Source: Patescibacteria group bacterium (GTDB taxonomy: Bacteria; Patescibacteriota; Microgenomatia; UBA10105; UBA927). Taken from it: a stretch of 64,000 nucleotides of DNA. Below are positions 16,012 to 25,330 of this stretch, piece after piece. How positions within the stretch are numbered: position 1 is the stretch's first letter; each line of letters begins with the position of its first letter. The position numbers and the translations under genes were made by a program. Location of the stretch: the NCBI GenBank assembly GCA_003545435.1, contig DPYI01000025.1, positions 20,374 to 84,373 of the forward strand, read 5' to 3'. The notes beneath the pieces were generated by a model. That model saw only the letters and a list, made by a program, of their open reading frames with translations. It ran no database searches and was not told the origin of the DNA.

Positions 16012-17703
16012 AATACATCTCATGTCAATTTCTTTCCTGATATCGCCTGTGATATCGATAAGTTTTCTTTCATTTCCGAAATAGTATAATCCGATAACCT
16101 GATCTGTCCGTAAAGCGCGATCTTTATGAAAAAGATTACAAAGCGACTCCTTTTGCCAAAAATACCCAAATCCCTCTCCACCGATTTCCTTATACCCTTC
16201 TTCTAAAAACCGGCTTAAATATTTTTCACGGATGAGTTGTCTGGGAATCTCATTCCTTTCTCTGAATGCCATCATGATCATAAATCCTGTCCCATATTGA
16301 AAGGGAACGACATTATTCTGGTAGAAAAAATTTCTATCCCCGGAAATATAGAAAATCGGTTTCTCAGAGAGCATCGGCACGATACGATTCATGTCTACAA
16401 TCAGCTTCTGTATATCCATTGAATAAAGAACATTCTCATAGACATCCCTCTGAACAAAACTGATCTGTTTCCAGTAAAAAAACAATAATATAAATGCTAC
16501 AATACATATCGACGGCATGACGCCAAAGAACCGCCGAAGAATAACAGAGACGTATTCCACACCCACCCCGAATATGAGTCCGAACCCGAAAATAGAATAA
16601 TAGAGATACCGTGATTCTAAAAAGGAAGAATTCCTTTCAGGAAGATACATTGCCATCGGTAAGAATGATAAGACATACCAGAGAAGTCCGAATACTAAAA
16701 GTCTCCTCCTCTGTTTCATTTTTAAGTAAACGAGTAAAAACCCCCCAATAAGAATAAAAGAAAGAAGTGTTGATATCATATCGGACAGTATGGTCACGAC
16801 GATGATATCCTTATTTGCCGCAACCCCCAGGAATTGATAGAGAAACACGCCAAAATGTTCACTTGTGCGAAAGAGGGTTCGGGGAGATATCATCATATGG
16901 GAAATGCTGATGAACGGGTACCAAACGCTGTTGAATATAATTCTGATAAGAATCTGTGTTGCTGTTGCCATTTCTGCAATGCTTTTAAACTGAAATAGGA
17001 GATACATGTTCCACGCAACAAAAAAAATAAATAACGCAAAAATTCCTGCATATTTTCTAAAAAACCGTAAAATGTCTATTTTATTCTTGGAAAAAAAATA
17101 CGGAGAAAACAAAAGGAGCGGCAAAACGAAAATACAGCTGTTTTTGAAAAGAAACGCAATATAGAGAAATACAAAAGAAAGAAGGATGAGAACTTTCTTT
17201 CCGACGGCGAGAGTGGGCGGACGGATGATAAATGCCAGATACACCATCGTGCTACTTAAAGTTGTCTGTACGACTGCACCAAACCATGAGATTGCCTGCT
17301 GACCGGAAGTTGGCACGGCAACTGACAAGATGCAAAGAAGTGACAAGAGAGAGTTTTTTGTCATTTTTTTGACTACAAAATAGGCAAGAATGATATTTAT
17401 CGATCCGACAGCATAGCCAAATATCACAAAAGGAGTCGCGTTTCCCGGAAAATAGTAGAAAAATACGTTATTTATCAGAGACCCGATAAACCGGAACCTT
17501 CCAGTAACCTGCAGGAGAATATTAGGACTGATGCCGGCAAATAATCCATTTGCAAATACGCTTCCCATCTGTGTCCATTCGTCATTCAAAAAATATATGC
17601 GCGGCAAATCCTTAAATGCGATAGCGAATGCAAAAAGAGATAGCGCAATTGAGGCGAATGGAATTATTTTTTGAAATTTTTTAGTTATCCGATTTTTTCT
17701 CAT
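16006..17703 (-). CDS. GT-C-type membrane glycosyltransferase, DEW subfamily (copy 1)
   Basis: A 565-residue polytopic protein paralogous to 14182-15849. The first external loop reads YFLNDEWTQMG with D41-E42 as the likely catalytic acidic pair. Roughly ten to eleven hydrophobic helices follow, then an outer domain ending LIDITGDIRKEIDMRCIN. Its start overlaps the stop of the upstream GT2 gene as ATGA. Its last codons lie inside the arm of the downstream MITE-like repeat, so the repeat may have supplied the present stop codon. Confidence 0.7.
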   Translation of the reverse strand: MRKNRITKKFQKIIPFASIALSLFAFAIAFKDLPRIYFLNDEWTQMGSVFANGLFAGISPNILLQVTGRFRFIGSLINNVFFYYFPGNATPFVIFGYAVGSINIILAYFVVKKMTKNSLLSLLCILSVAVPTSGQQAISWFGAVVQTTLSSTMVYLAFIIRPPTLAVGKKVLILLSFVFLYIAFLFKNSCIFVLPLLLFSPYFFSKNKIDILRFFRKYAGIFALFIFFVAWNMYLLFQFKSIAEMATATQILIRIIFNSVWYPFISISHMMISPRTLFRTSEHFGVFLYQFLGVAANKDIIVVTILSDMISTLLSFILIGGFLLVYLKMKQRRRLLVFGLLWYVLSFLPMAMYLPERNSSFLESRYLYYSIFGFGLIFGVGVEYVSVILRRFFGVMPSICIVAFILLFFYWKQISFVQRDVYENVLYSMDIQKLIVDMNRIVPMLSEKPIFYISGDRNFFYQNNVVPFQYGTGFMIMMAFRERNEIPRQLIREKYLSRFLEEGYKEIGGEGFGYFWQKESLCNLFHKDRALRTDQVIGLYYFGNERKLIDITGDIRKEIDMRCIN

Positions 17704-18719
17704 AATTTCCTATCACGCACGAATGAAACATAATACGAAATACGTGGGTATCTCATTATCTTTCTGAACAGCAATTCATCCGACATGCTCCTTATGTGTG
17801 CCTGTATGTAGCGTCTCATTTGTAGCGTTTTTTTACAATTTCGTATATTCCACAGTATCGCTTTTATAATAGACCAGCTAAACTGCAACCTTCCCCGAAG
17901 AAATGAATATAAAGCAAAACCAATACATAAAAACACATGAATCGGCACTATCATAAGAAGCGCTTTGATCCCAAGATTCTTAAGGTAGGAACTGATCCGA
18001 TTTTTAAATGAGTGGTACTGAATAAATGCGCTGTTCATGGAGCTACTGGTTGCTCCCATTTTATGAAACACAACGGACGCGTGCACATAGATAATGCTGT
18101 ATCCTGACAGCCAGATGCGGTGGCATAGATCTGTCTCCTCAAAATAGGCAAAATATGATGGGTCAAAAACATTTCCATCAACTAAAACAGCATCCAAAAC
18201 CTGTTTCCTAAATAGCATGCATGCTCCTTTGGCTGTATAAAGGCAGATTCTTCTGTCAAATTTTTTTATATCTTTTTGTCCGAATCCGTAATGATATAAA
18301 AATCCCGTTGGTGTAAGAAATGCTCCGATGCTGTCCAGCGTATCCGGTTTGTCCATAAGCAAAATTTTGCTTTGTGCTCCGCCAACTGATGCATCTTCTG
18401 CCATCTCTTTCACAAGCTCCGACAAAAATGCTTCCGTAACTTTTACGTCATTATTCAAAAATAAGATATATTCCCCTTTTGTCTTTTGGTATCCGATGTT
18501 ATTGGCATTGGAGAATCCCACGTTTTCACTATTTTGAATGATGGTAGTCTTTGGATAGTGCTTTTTGACCCACTCGCATGATATATCATCGGAATTGTTG
18601 TCAACGAAAATAATTTCAAACTGCTTATAGTCCTGTGTATGCAAAGACGTAAAACAGCCATGAAGCCATTTCATGCCATTCCAGTTTACGATAACAATGG
18701 AGACCAATCCCTTTTTCAT
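17700..18719 (-). CDS. GT2 glycosyltransferase, rhamnosyltransferase (WbbL)-like
   Basis: A 339-residue cytoplasmic or membrane-associated GT-A enzyme. The core shows VSIVIVNWNGMKWL, IIFVDNNSDD, SNANNIGYQKTKGEYILFLN with the DxD-like NND, and YFEETDLCHRIWLSGYSIIY, where the ExxDLxxR block is typical of WbbL-type rhamnosyltransferases. A hydrophobic stretch at about 250-275 may bind the membrane. It is coupled to genes on both sides by 4-bp ATGA overlaps (with 16006-17703 and 18716-19561). Confidence 0.85.
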   Translation of the reverse strand: MKKGLVSIVIVNWNGMKWLHGCFTSLHTQDYKQFEIIFVDNNSDDISCEWVKKHYPKTTIIQNSENVGFSNANNIGYQKTKGEYILFLNNDVKVTEAFLSELVKEMAEDASVGGAQSKILLMDKPDTLDSIGAFLTPTGFLYHYGFGQKDIKKFDRRICLYTAKGACMLFRKQVLDAVLVDGNVFDPSYFAYFEETDLCHRIWLSGYSIIYVHASVVFHKMGATSSSMNSAFIQYHSFKNRISSYLKNLGIKALLMIVPIHVFLCIGFALYSFLRGRLQFSWSIIKAILWNIRNCKKTLQMRRYIQAHIRSMSDELLFRKIMRYPRISYYVSFVRDRKL

Positions 18720-19561
18720 GCAAATCTCCCCCTTATATATCCCAGAAAAAGCGCGGTGGTTTCCATGATTTTCATGACGAGCATACCTACTCCGATTGCT
18801 GGTTGTTTGAAGAGCCGATCTGAATCGGAAAAAAACAAGGATAAGCGGGAGAATAGATTTGCCTGCCGCAGGCTTATGAAACGGTTTTCTGTCTTCCGGC
18901 TATACGCATACATACGCTTACCATAGTAATATTTCTTTTTCAAAAGAGCCCATAAAGAAATGTTGTCTTCGTTATGGATGATATACGCAGATATTCTTCC
19001 TATCGCAGCATGTCCATATGATGCTTTCAGTTTTTGAGGGAGATCAAAATCTTCCGGGCCTGTAAGCGTCTCGTCATATCCGCCAAGACGGATAAATGCG
19101 CTTCTTTTATAGAACCGGGCTGCCTCAATCCATTCCACTCCTTCATAATACGTCCTTTCTAATGCTTTGCACTTAGCTAAAAAATTCTTGCCTTTTGACT
19201 TCTCCGGGATAACCATTGCCTGGTAGGGAGCGGTTCCTTTTTGGGATTTTTGCATTGCTTCTACACACTCCTCTATGACTTTTGGTGTCAGTTCCATATC
19301 CGCATCAATAAAAACAAAATACGTTCCCGTTGCTTTTGAGACTCCGAAATTCCGTTGGGCAGACCGTTCCGGACCTTTATCATAGACTCGCGCACCCAGC
19401 TTTTTCGCAATTGCCTTTGTCGCGTCCGTTGAGGCATTATCTACGACAACTGTCTCTACATGAGCATATGTTTGCTTATGGACGCTGCGTATGCAAGCCC
19501 TGATATGGGACTCCTCATTCCTAGCAGGAATAATAACGGAAACCACGCATTTATCTCTCAT
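18716..19561 (-). CDS. GT2-family glycosyltransferase
   Basis: A GT-A enzyme of about 281 residues: VSVIIPARNEESHIRACIRS, VVVDNASTDAT, YFVFIDADMEL (DxD = DAD) and LGGYDETLTGPEDFDLPQKL. The ATG at 19561 overlaps the upstream FkbM-gene stop and starts just before the catalytic core; starts at 19573 and 19603 are possible. A perfect small palindrome, GCCTGC-C-GCAGGC at 18861-18873, lies in frame near the C-terminal third and encodes part of SLRQAN. A C-terminal hydrophobic segment is present. Acceptor unknown. Confidence 0.83.
   Translation of the reverse strand: MRDKCVVSVIIPARNEESHIRACIRSVHKQTYAHVETVVVDNASTDATKAIAKKLGARVYDKGPERSAQRNFGVSKATGTYFVFIDADMELTPKVIEECVEAMQKSQKGTAPYQAMVIPEKSKGKNFLAKCKALERTYYEGVEWIEAARFYKRSAFIRLGGYDETLTGPEDFDLPQKLKASYGHAAIGRISAYIIHNEDNISLWALLKKKYYYGKRMYAYSRKTENRFISLRQANLFSRLSLFFSDSDRLFKQPAIGVGMLVMKIMETTALFLGYIRGRFA
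18861..18873. repeat. 13-bp GC-rich palindrome inside a GT2 gene
   Basis: GCCTGC, one C, GCAGGC, in an AT-rich context and in frame with the host gene. It resembles small dispersed palindromes seen in many bacterial genomes; with one copy noticed here, this is only a suggestion. Confidence 0.3.
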
Positions 19562-20393
19562 AATCTGTAGCATAGGCGCTTTTTTGCTTAAACAGAATAT
19601 CAACAGAAGTTATCTTTCCTTCTTCTTCATATTGCCGCCCGATACGTTCAATAATAAACGGATGTCGAAAATGTGTTAGATAAGAAATGACTTTTCCCAA
19701 ATCCCCGGAATTCGGCCTGTGCAAACTGGCTTCTATCAATACATAACGGCATTTCTTCAGCGTCTGTTTAGCTGATATGAGAACGGTGTATTCGCTTCCT
19801 TCGGTATCGATTTTCAATAGGTCGATAATGTTGGTCTTTCTTACACAATCAATATCATCTAATCTCATTCCCGGAACAACCTCAATCCTATCCTTATCTG
19901 AATAGGGAAAAAAAGATGACAGAAGCGTTGTTTGGGGAATATGCATCTTCATGGTTTTCGAAATCCCTACTGCCAGATGAACGGATGAAGGATCATTTTT
20001 TTTCAGGAACCTGTATGCTTCTTCTATCGGTTCGACACTGCAAACATGCTTGGCAGAGAGGTAGCTATAAGAAAAAAAATTAAACTGACCGATATTCGCG
20101 CCAATATCTATAATCGTACTCCCTTTTTTTATATATCCTTCCATAAACGCATTATCCACGTAAACGCTCTGAAGAAAGGAAATTCCGAATTGGTCGTTAA
20201 AGTGATAGGTTCGTCCGAAGATGTGTATCTTTCCCGATATCGGCATATTGATGATCTTTTTTATGGATAGCACCACAAGGAGATAGTATTTTTTTAGGAG
20301 AAACTCTAATTTTAGAGTATCAGGAAGGTGAAGCAGACAAAACTGCCAATCAAGTTCCAAAGAACGAAAAATAAACCACCATATCATTTTCAT
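19551..20393 (-). CDS. FkbM-family SAM-dependent methyltransferase
   Basis: A 280-residue protein. IIDIGANIGQFNFF is motif I of the SAM-binding Rossmann fold, CSVEPIEEAYRFL carries the acidic ribose-binding residue, and LLKIDTEGSEYTVL plus YVLIEAS are the FkbM family signature. It probably O-methylates a sugar of the surface glycan. The N-terminal 70 residues are hydrophobic and basic and may contact the membrane. Its start is coupled by a 4-bp overlap to the GT-C gene upstream, and its end overlaps the next GT2 gene by 11 bp. Confidence 0.88.
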   Translation of the reverse strand: MKMIWWFIFRSLELDWQFCLLHLPDTLKLEFLLKKYYLLVVLSIKKIINMPISGKIHIFGRTYHFNDQFGISFLQSVYVDNAFMEGYIKKGSTIIDIGANIGQFNFFSYSYLSAKHVCSVEPIEEAYRFLKKNDPSSVHLAVGISKTMKMHIPQTTLLSSFFPYSDKDRIEVVPGMRLDDIDCVRKTNIIDLLKIDTEGSEYTVLISAKQTLKKCRYVLIEASLHRPNSGDLGKVISYLTHFRHPFIIERIGRQYEEEGKITSVDILFKQKSAYATDYER

Positions 20394-22081
20394 AACTCGT
20401 GTTTACTTCTGACAGGCCTCTCCCCGGCTCGGTTTATCATCTCAGGTGATATAATCTGATTTCTCCTATAGATTACCACAACGCTCCCGTCACTTGGTAC
20501 TATCACTTCACCGATTGCTTGGTATGCATGGGGATAAACATCCAAAATTTCATGAAAACAACCAGAAGATACCCCGTCAACAGGTGATGATACGTTTCTG
20601 GCAATAATGTAATCTTTATTTAAAAAATCCATCATATTGAACGTTCCAATGCTGGATACATAGGAAAAAAGAAATACTCCGTTTGTCAAATAGTGTTCAA
20701 TGGAATAGAGTGCATTAGTCAGAGGCTCATGGACAATCAAGACCGACACCTTTGTTGGCTTCTCCCTGCTGTCTTTTGCAATTATTGACACGACACTGTT
20801 TGCGTGAATATACTCTTTTACCGGAGGCCAGACCATGGATGTAAGATAAATCCTTCGCGGATGCTGGATAAAAGAAGGGAGAACGATATCCTTGAGCCCC
20901 TGTTTTCCCATAATTCCTATCCCCCACAGACACCCGAAATAACTCATGACACTGAATGTGCTTATGAGAATAAATAGCGTCCAATAAAGACGAGGAGCTT
21001 TAATGCCTGTCAGCCAAATCCCGGAAAGCACGGCGATAATCGGATAAAGAGGAACAATAAACCGATCATCTTTCCACAAAAACGCCGCGGAAAAAACAAT
21101 GTACGGAATCATGAAACTTAGGAGCAATCCGCCGTATTTTGTAATCCGGAAAAAACAGAACCCGCATCCCAGGAGGAACAACATAAAATAGAAAACTGTA
21201 TTTTGGGAAATAATGTTTAGGTAGTACACGAGCGTTTTGACAGACCAGGGATTTGCGTATTCAATCCCTTTGTATGCTGTTACCCATGCCGAGCTGTTTA
21301 TACTGTTCCTTCGAACATAATCGAAAAACAGAGAAATATTGGGAATGTAATAAAGAAACAAGGACAACATAACTGATAGAATTATGAAAATAAATGCATT
21401 TGATAACCGAATTATCTTTTGACTTTTTCTTTCTTTTTTCCATGAAACAACAAGGATAGACAATTCCCATAGTATTGCTCCTGAAATGAATATCGGTGCT
21501 ACCCATCGCGTCAGGGATCCTCCAACAAACATAAGGGCTGCATAAACGCTCATCCGTCTGTTTAAAAATCCGTTACTTTTTAAAAGAAACAGCATCGATA
21601 AGGAAACCCACATGGTTGTTGCCGTTTCAGAATAAGCAAAATGCATATAAAAGAGAGGAAATCCCATTCCTGCAAAAATCAGAGAGGCAAGAACAGCGCT
21701 TCGCGTATTACCAAATTCTTTTACAATAAAGTAGATAGCCAAAAGTGTCACGATAAAGTATATTCCGTTTACAAGAAGAGAGACAAAATAGCTTTGTTCC
21801 GGCCCGGTGATCGTAAGGACGATTGCACTTATGAGAGGATAGAGCGGTTGCCTGTAGTCACTGGCCTTCATAAGTCTCGCCCATAGATCCGGAGAAGGAG
21901 ACCGCAGTAGAGAGTAAAATGTTCTGGATAATCCCACGTAATGGTGCTCGTCCCACTGCGGATACTGTCTGGTTTTTGAAATATATAGCATGTGACCGAT
22001 AAAAATTCCTATGCATATGAAAGTCAGAAACAGTGTAGGAATATCACTCTTGGCTATCAATCTCATTTTTTTAATAATCAT
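20390..22081 (-). CDS. GT39/ArnT-like membrane glycosyltransferase
   Basis: A polytopic protein of about 563 residues. The first loop after helix 1 has QYPQWDEHHYVGLSRTFY with D44-E45, the PMT/ArnT acidic pair, and a loop ending SDYRQPLYPLISA as in family members that bind lipid-sugar donors. About eleven helices are followed by a C-terminal outer domain of about 120 residues. The start at 22081 is chosen because it lies 16 bp after the upstream stop; a start at 22297 would overlap that gene by 200 bp and adds residues unlike the family. Confidence 0.75.
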   Translation of the reverse strand: MIIKKMRLIAKSDIPTLFLTFICIGIFIGHMLYISKTRQYPQWDEHHYVGLSRTFYSLLRSPSPDLWARLMKASDYRQPLYPLISAIVLTITGPEQSYFVSLLVNGIYFIVTLLAIYFIVKEFGNTRSAVLASLIFAGMGFPLFYMHFAYSETATTMWVSLSMLFLLKSNGFLNRRMSVYAALMFVGGSLTRWVAPIFISGAILWELSILVVSWKKERKSQKIIRLSNAFIFIILSVMLSLFLYYIPNISLFFDYVRRNSINSSAWVTAYKGIEYANPWSVKTLVYYLNIISQNTVFYFMLFLLGCGFCFFRITKYGGLLLSFMIPYIVFSAAFLWKDDRFIVPLYPIIAVLSGIWLTGIKAPRLYWTLFILISTFSVMSYFGCLWGIGIMGKQGLKDIVLPSFIQHPRRIYLTSMVWPPVKEYIHANSVVSIIAKDSREKPTKVSVLIVHEPLTNALYSIEHYLTNGVFLFSYVSSIGTFNMMDFLNKDYIIARNVSSPVDGVSSGCFHEILDVYPHAYQAIGEVIVPSDGSVVVIYRRNQIISPEMINRAGERPVRSKHEL

Positions 22082-22097
22082 ACATATCAGCGAATCA

Positions 22098-23417
22098 TTA
22101 CTGTTCGTTGTATTGAAGTATCGCAAATGCCGATAGAATGCTGATAATGACAAGTGTGGCATACGTGGCAACAATTCCAATCCGTTTGCTCCAGTTTCCT
22201 TTAATAAATACCGGAAGACTGATACACGCGCATAAAAAAAGCCACATCCGATGAATAACAAATGAAAAACCAAAAACCGGAACCCAAACCATTTCAAAAA
22301 GGGATAATCCTAAAAGCGTTAAAACAGGGCACATAATATGCGGTATTTTACCGATTCCTTCTTTCAAAAAGACAGCAAATGAAACCGCAAAAAACGGATA
22401 GAACGGATACCGGTACCATCCGTGACCCAATTCGCTGGGTATTGCAAAAAGAAACACCAGAAGATAGGACAGAAATCCAACGATGATGCCAATGTGTCTT
22501 TTGTAGTTAGCGGATATTACGACAAAAAGAACGATCCATCCCATATAAACCCATCCGTCAAGAAACGATCTGTCTGTAAGAAGCGGATCCTGAAATATTT
22601 TAAAGAAACTTCCGAAGCTTAATTGATATCGGTTCAGCTGAAGTTTCCATAATCCAAAAAAAACTTCTCTTCCGTATGCCATTCCATAGAAACAAAAAGC
22701 GGTAATACTCAATGCCGCCATGGCAATGACACCGAATCCTTCTTTCTTCTTCTTATGAGAAAAAAAATACAGTGCAGAGGCAAGCGGCGCGGATATCCAT
22801 GGAACTTTCGAAAGAGGTAATAAAAAAGAGAGGATAAAAACTAAAATGAGATACGTCTTATTTTTTTTGTCCACATACAATTTTGCCAAACCAAGACTTG
22901 TAAGAAATAACGGTATAAAAAAATTTTCATTCTGTAAAATGCGTGATCCGATAGCTATAGACGGAAATATAGAGTAAATTCCCGCACTTATAATCCCTGT
23001 TGTTGATCCATAAAAACTTGCAGCAAAGAAAAATACCGCAGCAATACTAAATATACCAAGGACAAAAGCAAGCGGACGAATGGTTGGAATTTCCACATCA
23101 TCAAAATCCCGAACCCCGAATAGCATATTGGACATGCCAGCAATCAGACCGAAAAAGGGCGGATGCTCAAGATAAGGGCGCACAAGACGAAAAAGTGTAT
23201 GATCAGGATTCTGATAAAAGGTTACATCTTTATATTGAGGATGCGGAGACCACGAAACAGGCACGCCTTCGGTAAGCAAACTTATTCCTAAATAGGACCA
23301 TGCAAATTCATCAAACGTCGCACCTTCCCTGGGCCATATGTAAAGGTTTTTGTAACGTAACAGTCCGCCGATTGTTAAAATCAGTAACAATATCAAAATA
23401 ACAGATAATTTTTTCAT
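22098..23417 (-). CDS. GT39-like membrane glycosyltransferase
   Basis: A 439-residue polytopic protein. Following helix 1, YIWPREGATFDEFAWSYLG carries D36-E37 as the probable catalytic pair; PYLEHPPFFGLIAG is the conserved second loop of GT39 proteins. About eleven helices fill the protein and there is almost no C-terminal outer domain, which sets it apart from most GT-C neighbours. It overlaps the upstream GT4 gene by 4 bp. Confidence 0.75.
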   Translation of the reverse strand: MKKLSVILILLLILTIGGLLRYKNLYIWPREGATFDEFAWSYLGISLLTEGVPVSWSPHPQYKDVTFYQNPDHTLFRLVRPYLEHPPFFGLIAGMSNMLFGVRDFDDVEIPTIRPLAFVLGIFSIAAVFFFAASFYGSTTGIISAGIYSIFPSIAIGSRILQNENFFIPLFLTSLGLAKLYVDKKNKTYLILVFILSFLLPLSKVPWISAPLASALYFFSHKKKKEGFGVIAMAALSITAFCFYGMAYGREVFFGLWKLQLNRYQLSFGSFFKIFQDPLLTDRSFLDGWVYMGWIVLFVVISANYKRHIGIIVGFLSYLLVFLFAIPSELGHGWYRYPFYPFFAVSFAVFLKEGIGKIPHIMCPVLTLLGLSLFEMVWVPVFGFSFVIHRMWLFLCACISLPVFIKGNWSKRIGIVATYATLVIISILSAFAILQYNEQ

Positions 23418-24535
23418 AAGACTTGCCTGACTGCCTCTTTTAAAAACGCATCACTTTTTTTCCCTGCATCGGTCCACGTCAACGATTCAGCCCATGTATG
23501 AGCATTTGTTTGGTATTTTTTATATATCTCTCTATCCTGATACAGATGTAGCGAAGCACGGGCTAACTCTATAGGTGAATTATCAGTAATAACAATTCCG
23601 GTATGTCCGTCACGTACGACATCACGAAGTCCGGCAACGTTATAAACAACCGATGGAGTATATAAAAAGCCTGCTTCTAATACTACCAATCCCCACCCTT
23701 CTTTTACCGAAGCATGTAACAGAATATGCGCTTTCGCCATTCGTATAAGTTTTTCTTTTTCATTCAACTTACCAAACCATGTTACTTTTTCATATATACC
23801 GTATTCACGGATCATCGATACAATTTTTTTTACATATCGATCTTCTCCGCCGCCTACAATCCATAATTTGGCTAAGGGTAATTCTTTTTGAACAAATGCG
23901 AACGCTTTTACCACTTCTTCTATGCCTTTCATTTTTACCACACGGCTAACGAAAATGAATGTCGGTACTTTTTCTTTTTTTACATGAACTTGTAACGCTA
24001 TGTGGCGGGTAAAATTCGGAATCGGACAATGAATGACCGTGATTTGATTCCGTTTGATTCCCCGCTCCATAAGCTCATGACCGGTAGATTCTGCATCTGT
24101 CCAAAACAATTTCTTGCGATATAACCGAAGATACCATTCTTCCATATGCTTCCCGATCCAGGATATGGGAGGGTTATACATAAAATTCCATATGTCCCCA
24201 GCGATTTCATGTATAAATACAATGATCGGTTTACTGGTACATAAAGGAGAAAAAAAAGGAATTCCATGAACCTCATCAACTATCAAATCATATTCATGGC
24301 TATGGAGAAGCAGATAGAATGGTGCAAGAAGATAAACAGTCTGTGACCCTGCCTGACGAAGGATACGTACATTATCAATCAGTTCCTCTTTTTTGGCTCC
24401 TTTATATCCGGAAGTGAACCATGTTACTTTGTGTCCCGCGTGAACCCACCATTTTGCATATTCCATCGTGACTGCTTCAGCTCCCCCGCTTTTCGGATGT
24501 CTGGTATCTCTCCAATTGAGTATTAATATACGCAT
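23414..24535 (-). CDS. GT4-family glycosyltransferase
   Basis: A 373-residue GT-B enzyme. The N terminus has LNWRDTRHPKSGGAEAVTME with the acceptor/phosphate loop KSGGAE at 15-20. The C-terminal half has FVSRVVKMKGIEEVVKAFA, IVGGGEDRYVKKI and HASVKEGWGLVVLEAG, the classical E-x7-E donor-binding motif. It is cytoplasmic and probably adds a hexose to a lipid-linked intermediate. It lies 3 bp from the upstream DPM1-like gene, in a tight unit with the flippase gene further upstream. Confidence 0.88.
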   Translation of the reverse strand: MRILILNWRDTRHPKSGGAEAVTMEYAKWWVHAGHKVTWFTSGYKGAKKEELIDNVRILRQAGSQTVYLLAPFYLLLHSHEYDLIVDEVHGIPFFSPLCTSKPIIVFIHEIAGDIWNFMYNPPISWIGKHMEEWYLRLYRKKLFWTDAESTGHELMERGIKRNQITVIHCPIPNFTRHIALQVHVKKEKVPTFIFVSRVVKMKGIEEVVKAFAFVQKELPLAKLWIVGGGEDRYVKKIVSMIREYGIYEKVTWFGKLNEKEKLIRMAKAHILLHASVKEGWGLVVLEAGFLYTPSVVYNVAGLRDVVRDGHTGIVITDNSPIELARASLHLYQDREIYKKYQTNAHTWAESLTWTDAGKKSDAFLKEAVRQVL

Positions 24536-24538
24536 ACA

Positions 24539-25330
24539 TTATCCTATGTTTATTCTGAAATTTAATTCCGGATCAAACCTCCATTTACGTTTATTAGTAT
24601 TATCATAATAATGGAGAATATAAAGACGATAAAAAACCGCAAGTGTGTCCTGCAACATATTTTTCACGGTATATATAACCTTTTTGGATGTAATACTTGA
24701 TTGTACGTTTGCAAAATCCAGTTCAACCGGAGCTTCATATATGCGTGTATAGCCTAAATAATAGGAAACAGCCAGCATTTCAATATCAAAAGCGAACTGT
24801 TTTACCAGAAGTCTTGGAAGGACATCTTCCAGAAGCTTCCTTTTATATATTTTCATCCCGACCTGCGTATCAGTGATATTAAGTCCAAAAAGAATTCTAA
24901 CTATCTTCTGATACACCCACGAATAGATCTTCCTAACCCAAGGGTAGATAATTTTCGAACCAGGATGACGTTTGCTTCCGATCACGATATCTGCTTTTTG
25001 GTATAAAAATTGTGTAATCATAAGCGGTAATGCGGATACGTTCAGATCTCCTCCGGCATCCATAAAACCGATGACATCCCCTGTTGCATGCGCAAATCCA
25101 TATCTGACAGCATACCCTTTCCCGTGATTTGTTTTATACCCTGCAATAATTATCCGTTTGTCCTTTATTTTCTGTATTTCTTCCCTGCTGTTGTCTAGCT
25201 CCCCGTCTATTACCGGTATTATCTCAAAAGGGACGGAAAGAGTTGATAAAGCCTTAATAGCTGATTGGATGTCCCGTTTAATCGTGTGCTCTTGCTTATA
25301 TACGGGAATGATGAGAGAAAATTTCTTCAT
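24539..25330 (-). CDS. DPM1-like GT2 (polyprenyl-phosphate hexose synthase candidate)
   Basis: A 263-residue soluble GT2 protein: LIIPVYKQEHTIKRDI, PVIDGELDNS, DVIGFMDAGGDLNV and NITDTQVGMKIYKRKLLED, the last typical of dolichyl/polyprenyl-phosphate glucose or mannose synthases. There are no C-terminal helices. It would charge polyprenyl phosphate on the inner face for GT-C enzymes. The usual DxD appears as DAG (MDAGGDL), a modest deviation. It overlaps the flippase gene by 4 bp, so donor synthesis and export look coupled. Confidence 0.83.
   Translation of the reverse strand: MKKFSLIIPVYKQEHTIKRDIQSAIKALSTLSVPFEIIPVIDGELDNSREEIQKIKDKRIIIAGYKTNHGKGYAVRYGFAHATGDVIGFMDAGGDLNVSALPLMITQFLYQKADIVIGSKRHPGSKIIYPWVRKIYSWVYQKIVRILFGLNITDTQVGMKIYKRKLLEDVLPRLLVKQFAFDIEMLAVSYYLGYTRIYEAPVELDFANVQSSITSKKVIYTVKNMLQDTLAVFYRLYILHYYDNTNKRKWRFDPELNFRINIG

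Noticed and set aside
20390..22297. 72-residue N-terminal extension of the GT39-like protein
   Set aside because: It overlaps the upstream gene by 200 bp in another frame; the ATG at 22081 gives a normal first helix.
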